A DNA stretch of 64,000 nt from Acidobacteriota bacterium. GTDB lineage: Bacteria > Acidobacteriota > Blastocatellia > Pyrinomonadales > Pyrinomonadaceae. Made by a program: the position numbers and the translations under genes. Position 1 is the stretch's first letter. Each line of letters opens with the position of its first letter. The notes beneath the pieces are model-generated. The model saw only the letters and a list, made by a program, of their open reading frames with translations. It was not told where the DNA came from and made no database searches. The stretch is taken from assembly GCA_025463125.1 (NCBI GenBank), contig JAOAPX010000073.1, positions 1 through 64,000 of the forward strand, read 5' to 3'. Of this stretch, positions 56,362-64,000 are shown one piece after another.

Positions 56362-57756
56362 ATGGACGATCCTGCTAGTTTAAGTTTACTTTTATTTTTT
56401 GCGGAACCTGCCGCCGCAGCGGAAACACCAACGCTCACTTCTACCGCTTTAAATCTCTTACTGGTAATATTTTTAGTTCTTGCCAACGGTTTTTTCGTCG
56501 CCAGCGAGTTTGCGCTCGTCGCGGTCAGAAAGTCTAGAATCGAAGCCCTAGCCAACGAAGGACACAAAGGCGCCGAGCGGCTTTTAGGTTTATTAAATAA
56601 TCTCAACGCGTATATTTCCGCCACGCAGCTCGGCATTACGCTCGCTTCGCTCGGTTTAGGCTGGGTCGGCGAACCGGCGGTCGCGGCGCTGCTCGAACCG
56701 GCTTTGATCCGTCTCGGCGAGATGACGGGACTGACGTTTCTCGCTTCGGGAACCGTTCTGCACACGATTTCATTCACGATAGCGTTTTCGTTTATTACGT
56801 TTCTGCACATCGTTTTCGGCGAGCTTGCGCCGAAAACCGCCGCGCTCGAGCTTTCCGAAAGAGTTTCGCTGGTTATCGCGCTGCCTTTGCAGATTTTCTA
56901 CAAGGTTTTTAATTACCCGATTCGCCTGCTCGATTGGGCTGGTACGAGAACCGTTAGATTGTTCGGTCTTCACCCGTCGGGCGAACACGGCGGCTCGAAT
57001 TACACGGAAGACGAAATTCGACAGCTCGTTAATCTTTCCGAAGCGAGCGGGCATTTAAACGAAGACGAGCGCCGTTTAATCAACCAGGTTTTCGAGTTTT
57101 CCGAAACGACCGTTCGCGAAGCGATGATTCCGCGCACGGAAATCACGGCTATCTCGGAAAGCTGCACGCTCGAAGAAATCGCGCTCGCTTTTCGTAAAAA
57201 CGGTTATTCGCGCCTGCCGGTTTATCGCGGCTCGCTCGACGATATGATCGGCTTTATTCACAGCAAGGACGTGATGGGATTTTTGCTCGAACCGGAAACT
57301 TTCGCGCTCGAACACGTTTTGCAAAAACCGATGTACGTCGTCGATACGGCGCGGCTTGAAGACGTTTTGAGACAGATGCAGAAGGAAAAATTCCATTTCG
57401 GATTCGTCGTTGACGAGCACGGCGGCGTTGAGGGAATTATCACGCTCGAAGACCTTCTCGAAGAAATCGTCGGCGATATTTCCGACGAGCACGACGAAGA
57501 AGCAAACGAGCAGATTCACGAGCAGCCGGACGGCAGCTATCTTCTCGACGGCGGTCTGGCGGTCAGAGATTTAAACCGCCGCCTGGAATTGAATCTTCCG
57601 ATTTCAGAAGGCTACACGACGATCGCCGGATTTTTAATGAGCGAATCGGGACAGATTTTAAATGAAGGCGAAACGGTTCCGTTTAACGGGCACGTTTTCA
57701 AGATCGAAAAAGTCGATAAACGCCGGATTCTAAAGGTTAGGATGGAACACTCGTAA
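56362..57756 (+). CDS. CNNM/CBS domain membrane protein (HlyC/CorC family)
   Basis: Membrane protein of the CorB/CorC (CNNM) family, 464 aa from the ATG at 56362. The DUF21 membrane domain has about four helices (LNLLLVIFLVLANGFFVASEFALVAVRKSR, then YISATQLGITLASLGLGWVGEP and the later FITFLHIVFGELAPKTAAL). It is followed by two CBS motifs (about 215-335, AMIPRTEITAISE and MYVVDTARLEDVL) and the CorC_HlyC domain (GSYLLDGGLAVRDLNRRL). It likely takes part in Mg2+ homeostasis. The track ORF begins 47 codons earlier, but that part is not family-like. A strong terminator follows. Confidence 0.9.
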   Translation: MDDPASLSLLLFFAEPAAAAETPTLTSTALNLLLVIFLVLANGFFVASEFALVAVRKSRIEALANEGHKGAERLLGLLNNLNAYISATQLGITLASLGLGWVGEPAVAALLEPALIRLGEMTGLTFLASGTVLHTISFTIAFSFITFLHIVFGELAPKTAALELSERVSLVIALPLQIFYKVFNYPIRLLDWAGTRTVRLFGLHPSGEHGGSNYTEDEIRQLVNLSEASGHLNEDERRLINQVFEFSETTVREAMIPRTEITAISESCTLEEIALAFRKNGYSRLPVYRGSLDDMIGFIHSKDVMGFLLEPETFALEHVLQKPMYVVDTARLEDVLRQMQKEKFHFGFVVDEHGGVEGIITLEDLLEEIVGDISDEHDEEANEQIHEQPDGSYLLDGGLAVRDLNRRLELNLPISEGYTTIAGFLMSESGQILNEGETVPFNGHVFKIEKVDKRRILKVRMEHS

Positions 57757-57798
57757 AGCATAGAAAACAAGCGGCAAAGCGAAATAGCAAAAGTTAAC

Positions 57799-57848
57799 AA
57801 AAGCAAAAGTAACACGAGAATAAATATTTGTTACTTTTGCTTTTTTGT
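57799..57848 (+). terminator. Terminator after the CNNM/CBS gene
   Basis: AAAAGCAAAAGTAAC (57799-57813) pairs exactly with GTTACTTTTGCTTTT (57830-57844), followed by TTTT. Confidence 0.85.
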
Positions 57849-57895
57849 CTTTAAATCCGATACAGGATAAATTTAACTGATAAGTTTTTTTATAA

Positions 57896-59212
<1,317 letters not shown>

Positions 59213-59234
59213 CATTTAGCCGCGAACAGAAAAT

Positions 59235-59337
59235 TAGCCGCAAACAAACTCGAAAAGGCGCGAAAAGGCGCGAAAAAGACAAAAACTATATGTGAATTTA
59301 ATTTTTGTTCCTGATCTTTCGAGTTTGTTCGCGGCTA
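59235..59337. repeat. Spaced inverted repeat downstream of eno
   Basis: TAGCCGCAAACAAACTCGAAA (59235-59255) pairs with TTTCGAGTTTGTTCGCGGCTA (59317-59337) except at one base. The loop starts with two direct copies of GGCGCGAAAA. It may end eno transcription or be a dispersed repeat. Confidence 0.6.
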
Positions 59338-59349
59338 AAAAAGCATCTT

Positions 59350-59638
59350 ATGAAGATTTAATTATCGGCGGAGCAAAATTTCCCGGGCGTCGCCTCACAA
59401 ACGCGGCGTTAGCCCGAAATCATAAAATAACGCTTTTCAATCGCGGCAAACATTCAGCGGCTTTTTGCCTTAGGCGGTGAAAGCTTCGGCGGATGCTTTG
59501 AAAAGTTCGGTCGGGCGATACGTTTTTACGGAAGTCAGGGAAAAAGTCAAAAAGCTTGAACAAATGAGCAAAATCGGTGGTATTATTGCTGACGAATTCG
59601 GGTTAAATAATTTCAAAGTCGGTTCTTTTTTGTACTGA
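59350..59638 (+). pseudogene. Decayed NAD-dependent epimerase/dehydratase fragment
   Basis: ATG AAG ATT at 59350 is followed by TAA, but adding one T restores MKILIIGGAKFPGRRLTNAAL, the Rossmann start of a short-chain epimerase. The reading continues as HKITLFNRGKHS and then stops at 59480. In another frame from 59483 comes ASADALKSSVGRYVF, which matches the later ALKxSVxxYVF segment of the same family. So there is a 1-nt deletion near 59358 and an internal deletion of roughly 60-70 codons. The final 35 residues to the stop at 59638 are not recognised. Not listed as a CDS because no intact frame remains. Confidence 0.7.
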
Positions 59639-59641
59639 AAA

Positions 59642-60085
59642 ATGATGCAGGATCACGAATGGCAAAACGGCGAATACACGATCAGCACCGAGCGCGAGCG
59701 GCTGCAAATCGATGTTATTTTTAAATATTTAACCGGGGAATCTTACTGGGCGCGCGAGCGTTCCTACGAACAAACAGTAACGGCGATAAAAAATTCCTTG
59801 CCTTTTGGCGTGTATAAAGGCGAAAATTTAATCGGGTTTGCGCGCGTCGTTACCGATTACGCGACTTTCGCTTATCTCGGCGACGTTTTTATTTTAGAAG
59901 CGCATCGAGGAAAAGGCTTGAGCAAATGGCTGATGGAAACGATCGTCAATCATCCAGAGCTGCAAGGCTTGAGGCGCTGGGTTTTAGCGACCAGAGACGC
60001 GCACGGGCTTTACGAAAAATACGAATTTTCCGCTTTGAGATTTCCCGAACGGTGGATGGAGAAAACCGCTCCGAACGCGTATTAA
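59642..60085 (+). CDS. GNAT family N-acetyltransferase
   Basis: Acetyl-CoA-dependent transferase of 147 aa. The GNAT motif A is visible as DVFILEAHRGKGLSKWLMETIV (Q/RxxGxG/A-type: HRGKGLS), preceded by VVTDYATFAYLGD and followed by the C-terminal YEKYEF strand. Acceptor unknown. It starts just after the pseudogene (4 nt), with two adjacent ATGs at 59642 and 59645. Confidence 0.9.
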   Translation: MMQDHEWQNGEYTISTERERLQIDVIFKYLTGESYWARERSYEQTVTAIKNSLPFGVYKGENLIGFARVVTDYATFAYLGDVFILEAHRGKGLSKWLMETIVNHPELQGLRRWVLATRDAHGLYEKYEFSALRFPERWMEKTAPNAY

Positions 60086-60201
60086 AAAGCGAAAATTAAA
60101 AAATAATACACCGGTTACTAATCTTTTCTAATATAATAATTTAATAATCAACAGTTCTCCGTTTTTTCGAGTTTTCAGTTTTCAAAGGGGCAGAAAACGA
60201 A

Positions 60202-61809
60202 ATGTACACGATTAAATTTGGAAATTGGACTTTCGGCATTGGAAGCAATATGAACAACGGACACAAAAGCAAACGACCGCTGGCGCTTATCATTCTGGAC
60301 GGGTGGGGAATTTCGCCGCATAAAGAAGGCAATGCGATAGCTTTGGCGCACACGCCTTATTACGATGAAATCTGCGCGAAATATCCGCGAACGAATTTGT
60401 CGGCAGCCGGTTTGCGCGTCGGTTTAACGCCGGATTCGGCGGGAAACCCGGAAGTCGGGCATTTGAATCTCGGCGCGGGACGCATCGTTCAAACCGATGT
60501 TTCGCGCATCTCCGAAGCCTTAAGGTCCGGCGATTTTTTTGAAAATCAAGCGTTGAAAAAAGCGTTTGCCAAAGCCGCCGCGAATAATTCTTCGGTTCAT
60601 TTAATCGGCTTGTTAAGCGACGGCGACGCGCATTCGAAACCGGAAAACCTGTTCGCGCTTTTGCGTATGGCAAAGGCGGAAGGTTTAAGAGACGTTTTCG
60701 TTCACCCGATTTTAGACGGGCGCGACGTTTCGCCGCGAACCGCCGATATTTACGCCGAAGCTCTGGAAATCAAAATGGCTGACATCGGCGTCGGGCAGAT
60801 CGCGACGCTTTGCGGGCGATATTACGCGATGGATTCAAACCAGAACTGGGAACGCACGGCGCGGGCTTACACGATGCTCGTACACGCCGAAGGCGAGCGC
60901 GCTTTCGATGCCGTAACGGCGATTCGCAGCTCGTTTCTGCGCGGCATCGCCGATGAATTTATCGCGCCGATCGTGCTCGAAAAAGAACCGGGCAAACCGG
61001 TCGCGACGATAAAAAACGGCGACGTCGTGATTTATTTCAATCATCGCGCCGACGGAATGCGGCAAATCGTCAAATCGCTTTCCATTCCCGATTCAAACGA
61101 TTTTGCTGTTTCCGGCAAACCGCGTATCGAAACGGTTTGCCTGATCGAATACGACCGCGGCTATAATCTTCCGGTCGCGTTTCTGCCCGAATCGGAAAAC
61201 AATGTGCTGGCGCAGGTTTTCGCCGAATACGGCGTTTTGAATTGCCGTCTGACCGAAAGCGAGCGATACCCGCATCTAACTTACTTTTTCAACGGCGGCG
61301 TGGAAAACGAAAATTTGTGCGAGCAGCGCGTTCTGGTTCAATCACCGAAAAACGCCGCTTACGAATTGCAGCCCGAAATGAGCAGTTTCAAGGTGACGGA
61401 CAAGTTTCTGCGCAGTCTCGAAGCGGGCGAAAATGACGTTTTTATAATGAATCTGCCCGCGTCCGATCTGGTCGCGCAAACCGGGAACCTGGAAAAAACC
61501 ATCGAATCGGTTCAGTTTGTCGATACGTGTCTCGGGGGGATTTTAGAAAAGATTCGCGAGATGAAAGGCGTCGCGATGATCACTTCGTCGCACGGCGGCT
61601 GCGAAGAAATGGCTGACCTTCTGACCGGCGAGCCGAATTCGCAGCCGACGGCTAATCCGGTTCCGTTTCATTTTATCGACGAGCAGGCAAACGGGCTGCT
61701 GCTTCGAGACAACGGGGCGCTCGAAGACGTTGCGCCGACGATACTCGGAATTTTAGGCATCGAAAAGCCCGCTGAAATGACGGGCAGAGATTTGCGTTTG
61801 AATAATTAA
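60202..61809 (+). CDS. iPGM-like protein with altered active site
   Basis: Whole-length homologue of 2,3-bisphosphoglycerate-independent phosphoglycerate mutase (535 aa; alternative ATG at 60250, MNNGHKSKRPLALIILDGWG, fits the family start better). The fold markers ILDGWG, EVGHLNLGAGR, DGRDVSPRTADI and ANPVPFHF are present. Many catalytic residues are not: the phosphoserine position NSEVGH reads NPEVGH; the RxxR in the substrate loop is HRADGM; the Lys in TEKY is Arg (SERYPH); PDMVGHT reads SDLVAQT; ADHGN reads SSHGG; TAHTTNPVP reads QPTANPVP. Normal mutase activity is therefore unlikely without other residues. Eno is upstream, but another PGM must exist. Confidence 0.85.
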   Translation: MYTIKFGNWTFGIGSNMNNGHKSKRPLALIILDGWGISPHKEGNAIALAHTPYYDEICAKYPRTNLSAAGLRVGLTPDSAGNPEVGHLNLGAGRIVQTDVSRISEALRSGDFFENQALKKAFAKAAANNSSVHLIGLLSDGDAHSKPENLFALLRMAKAEGLRDVFVHPILDGRDVSPRTADIYAEALEIKMADIGVGQIATLCGRYYAMDSNQNWERTARAYTMLVHAEGERAFDAVTAIRSSFLRGIADEFIAPIVLEKEPGKPVATIKNGDVVIYFNHRADGMRQIVKSLSIPDSNDFAVSGKPRIETVCLIEYDRGYNLPVAFLPESENNVLAQVFAEYGVLNCRLTESERYPHLTYFFNGGVENENLCEQRVLVQSPKNAAYELQPEMSSFKVTDKFLRSLEAGENDVFIMNLPASDLVAQTGNLEKTIESVQFVDTCLGGILEKIREMKGVAMITSSHGGCEEMADLLTGEPNSQPTANPVPFHFIDEQANGLLLRDNGALEDVAPTILGILGIEKPAEMTGRDLRLNN

Positions 61810-61834
61810 ATTTGAATATTGCATAATAAACTTA

Positions 61835-63526
61835 ATGTTGTTTTACTCCGGAATTGTTAATCGTTTCTCCCTGTTTTTTCTTTTAATATTGATTTTTACG
61901 GGTTGTTCTTCCGATCAGCCGTCGGCGAATATGCAGAATGCGGCGGCTGTGCTGCCCGACGCCGACGAATCTTCGTTTGAGGTTCCCGAGTCGAATATTA
62001 ATCTCGCCAATCCGCTCGTCATTTCCAATAAACCGGAAGACGTGGCGACGTGTGAAAAGATAAACCGAACCATCGAAGAAAGCCCGTACGCCAATTCGCG
62101 CTGGGGCGTTTTCGCCGTCAGTTTAACCGACGGTCGCGTCGTTTGCTCGCTCGACGGTCGAAAGCTTTTCAATCCCGCTTCGATTCAAAAAACCTTGACG
62201 GCAATCGTCGCGCTCGATAAATTGGGCGCCGATTATCGCTGGAAAACTTCCGTCTATGTTAAAAATCAAATCGAAGCCGACGGAACCTTAAACGGCGATT
62301 TGACGCTGTACGGCGAAGGCGCTCCGGATTTCGGCGCGGCGCAGCTGGAAAATCTCGCTTCGCAATTGTATGACAAAGGCTTGCGGCGCGTAACCGGAAA
62401 CGTCGTCGGCGACGACAGTTATTTTCGCGGCGACGCGATCGGCGACGGCTGGACGTGGAACGAGCTGCAATGGTATTACGGCGCGGAAGCATCGGCGCTT
62501 TCTTTTAACGATAACCAGGCTTTTATTAATGTCGAAAACGGCGCGGGGCGCGCGACGACCGATTATCTACAGGTGACGGTCGGAAATCCGACGCCGATTT
62601 CGAGCGCCGGTAATAAAGAAGACAATTACGAAGCGGGCGGCATAAAGCGCGGGCTCGACGACAATAATTTTTACGTTTGGGGCAATGTGAAAAGCTTCGG
62701 CGCGCGCGTTTCGGTTCATAACCCGGCGGGACTCGTTGCGAAAAACCTTAAAGAAGCGCTGGAGAAAAAGGGAATTGCGATCGGCGGGCAAGCCGTTTCG
62801 CGCGATTGGAAATCCGCCGATGCGCTCGACCCGGCAAGCCAGCAGATGCTTGCTTCGGTTGAGAGCGAGCCGCTCGTCGAAGTCGTCAAAAAGATGAATA
62901 AACATTCGGTCAATCTTTACGCCGAACTGCTTTTGCGAACCATCGGCAAGCGTTTCAGCGATTCGGTTCCGACCAACATACAGCTGCCGCAAAACGTGCG
63001 CGGCGACGACATCGCGGGCGCGGCGGTTATGAAAAAATGGCTTTTGGAACACAAGATCGCCGCCGATGAAGTGCAGATTTCCGACGGCTCCGGTTTGTCG
63101 CGACTCGATTTCGTCACGCCCGAAGCTTTCGCCAAAGCTTTTATCGCCGTGGCGCAAAGCCCGTATTCAAAAGCTTTCGCCGATTCGCTGCCGATCGCCG
63201 CGACCGATGGAACCATGGGCGGGCGTTTAGGCAGGTTGAAAGGAAAAGTTATCGCCAAAACCGGCACGATCACGTATGTTAATTCGCTCGCCGGTTACGC
63301 GGCGACGGGCAGCGGCGAGGTGCTCGCTTTTGCCGTTATCAGCAATAACAACACGCGCAAAAACGGCGTGACGAACGTGATCGACAAAGTCGTGACGATT
63401 CTCGCGGGCGCGGACGAAAAGCAAAAAGGCGAAAACGGGCAAACGGAAAGTAGCGAGCCGAAACCTTCAAACACTTCAAACTCGAATCAGCCGAACGGTT
63501 TTTACGAGCAGAATCTTAGAAAGTGA
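61835..63526 (+). CDS. dacB: D-alanyl-D-alanine carboxypeptidase/endopeptidase (PBP4, S13) lipoprotein
   Basis: Class C penicillin-binding protein of 563 aa. The signal FLLILIFTGC gives a lipobox (FTGC). Catalytic motifs are SIQKTL (SxxK, about residue 117), KHSVNLYAE (SxN, about 360) and AKTGTITYVNSLAGY (KTG, about 475). The insertion between SxxK and SxN is the S13-type domain, and GDDSYFRGDAIGDGWTWNE is typical of it. The C-terminal tail is Asn/Ser-rich. It releases terminal D-Ala and cuts DAP-D-Ala cross-links. The AGTGAAA repeat begins inside its last codon. Confidence 0.94.
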   Translation: MLFYSGIVNRFSLFFLLILIFTGCSSDQPSANMQNAAAVLPDADESSFEVPESNINLANPLVISNKPEDVATCEKINRTIEESPYANSRWGVFAVSLTDGRVVCSLDGRKLFNPASIQKTLTAIVALDKLGADYRWKTSVYVKNQIEADGTLNGDLTLYGEGAPDFGAAQLENLASQLYDKGLRRVTGNVVGDDSYFRGDAIGDGWTWNELQWYYGAEASALSFNDNQAFINVENGAGRATTDYLQVTVGNPTPISSAGNKEDNYEAGGIKRGLDDNNFYVWGNVKSFGARVSVHNPAGLVAKNLKEALEKKGIAIGGQAVSRDWKSADALDPASQQMLASVESEPLVEVVKKMNKHSVNLYAELLLRTIGKRFSDSVPTNIQLPQNVRGDDIAGAAVMKKWLLEHKIAADEVQISDGSGLSRLDFVTPEAFAKAFIAVAQSPYSKAFADSLPIAATDGTMGGRLGRLKGKVIAKTGTITYVNSLAGYAATGSGEVLAFAVISNNNTRKNGVTNVIDKVVTILAGADEKQKGENGQTESSEPKPSNTSNSNQPNGFYEQNLRK

Positions 63527-63605
63527 AAAGTGAAAAGTGAAAAGTGAAAAGCGATAAGTGAAAAGTGAAAAGTGAAAAGTGAAAAGTGAAAAGTGAAAAG
63601 TGAAA
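63522..63605 (+). repeat. Array of 12 AGTGAAA heptanucleotide repeats
   Basis: Twelve 7-bp units run without gaps from 63522 to 63605. All are AGTGAAA except the fifth, AGCGATA. The first unit contains the stop codon of dacB. A decaying copy (AACGAAA) follows. It is the clearest member of the heptad family also seen at actE and 55532. No function is evident. Confidence 0.9.
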
Positions 63606-63679
63606 AACGAAAAATAATAACCGGCAAGCAGGGAATTTGAACGTTTTTATCTGCTTTTTGAATGCTTTTTACCGCTCGT

Positions 63680-63874
63680 TTATCTCACAAAAAAACCGAG
63701 GAAAAGAAACAGCCAGAACAAAATCATCAGAAAGAGCGGCGCAACCATTGCCAGAAGGCATCCGGCGTTTGCTACTGATTCCTGATTCCACCGGTAAGTC
63801 TCAGAGCAGTTCGGGCAGAATTGCTTTTCCGCCAGAAACGGTCGCTTGCAGGTTTTGCAAATCTTTAACCTCAC
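63680..63874 (-). CDS. Small zinc-ribbon membrane protein
   Basis: A 64-aa protein starting at GTG. Residues 6-23 contain CKTCKRPFLAEKQFCPNC, a four-cysteine zinc ribbon. The second half is one hydrophobic helix (GCLLAMVAPLFLMILFWLFLFLGFF). This is a common plan in small bacterial proteins of unknown role. No clear ribosome-binding site precedes the GTG. The remaining sequence to 64000 holds no gene I can support. Confidence 0.55.
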   Translation of the reverse strand: MRLKICKTCKRPFLAEKQFCPNCSETYRWNQESVANAGCLLAMVAPLFLMILFWLFLFLGFFVR

Positions 63875-64000
63875 GGAAAAAGAATAGCAAAATTACGGCG
63901 ATAATTTAACACCGGAAAAGCAGCCGGGCGGTCGGCATTTGCGGCGCGGGTAAATGACTTTTCGCGCCGTTCGTGCTAATCTTTTTTCCCTTTTCAAATC

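Noticed and set aside
59292-59480. 62-aa ORF after eno as a real gene
   Set aside because: Its C-terminal part is the frameshifted start of a decayed epimerase; its N-terminal part is translated from the inverted repeat.
62567-63157. 196-aa ORF antisense to dacB
   Set aside because: Overlaps the S13 catalytic region of a clear gene; composition is that of a shadow frame.
63522-63605. CRISPR array
   Set aside because: Units are 7 bp and contiguous with no spacers, and no cas genes are in the window.

Overview
The window looks like chromosomal DNA of an Acidobacteriota bacterium, probably class Blastocatellia. This is inferred from gene content, not from a marker gene: there is no rRNA, tRNA or ribosomal protein gene here. 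The pointers are many Hanks-type Ser/Thr kinases (one with a long TPR tail, one with a PEGA domain), a group-X6-like ECF sigma factor, an alternative complex III (Act) operon joined to an A2-type caa3 oxidase, a succinylase diaminopimelate pathway, and lipoprotein/LolA-type envelope proteins of a diderm cell. Genes are densely packed on both strands. There is no prophage, insertion sequence, CRISPR array or obvious genomic island.

Layout. 0.1-4.7 kb: lysine/diaminopimelate genes (dapB, dapA, dapD, a class I aminotransferase) with a divergent M23 peptidase lipoprotein; asd of the same pathway lies at 16.2 kb. 4.8-15.4 kb: a signalling region with an ECF sigma factor, an FHA-domain membrane serine protease, a PEGA-domain kinase, a PP2C phosphatase, a second membrane kinase, a secreted protein with two internal repeats, and a convergent 902-aa kinase-TPR protein. 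15.6-21.6 kb: asd, an AI-2E family exporter and purine genes purB, purS and purQ. 21.8-27.1 kb: GHMP kinase, DedA protein, L,D-transpeptidase, M15 carboxypeptidase and a ROK protein that lacks the usual zinc motif.

27.6-41.8 kb is the respiratory core, one long plus-strand operon: actA-F, a small membrane protein, a Sco copper chaperone, then caa3 oxidase subunits II (with fused cytochrome c), I, III and IV. Together these would carry electrons from menaquinol through the Act complex and cytochrome c to oxygen. Several of its spacers hold inverted repeats. The signal peptide of actE is encoded by a perfect five-copy 7-bp repeat, which could make the gene phase-variable.

42-48 kb: two LolA-like envelope proteins around an orphan LolD-type ATPase, a radical SAM protein, a flavin reductase and other singletons. 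49-55.4 kb: a minus-strand run of pyruvate kinase, an AlbA_2 protein, RDD, GH15 glucoamylase, Nudix and a TlpA-type lipoprotein. 55.6-64 kb: a NifU-N/BFD fusion, a CNNM/CBS protein, enolase, a decayed epimerase pseudogene, a GNAT, an iPGM-like protein whose catalytic residues are largely replaced, and PBP4-type dacB followed by a 12-copy 7-bp repeat array.

The most unusual items are (1) the apparently dead or repurposed phosphoglycerate mutase, (2) the kinase/phosphatase/FHA-protease cluster whose proteins share short Thr-Arg motifs in their linkers and tails, and (3) the heptanucleotide repeat family that has become the coding start of actE. No wholly new defence or mobile system was found.
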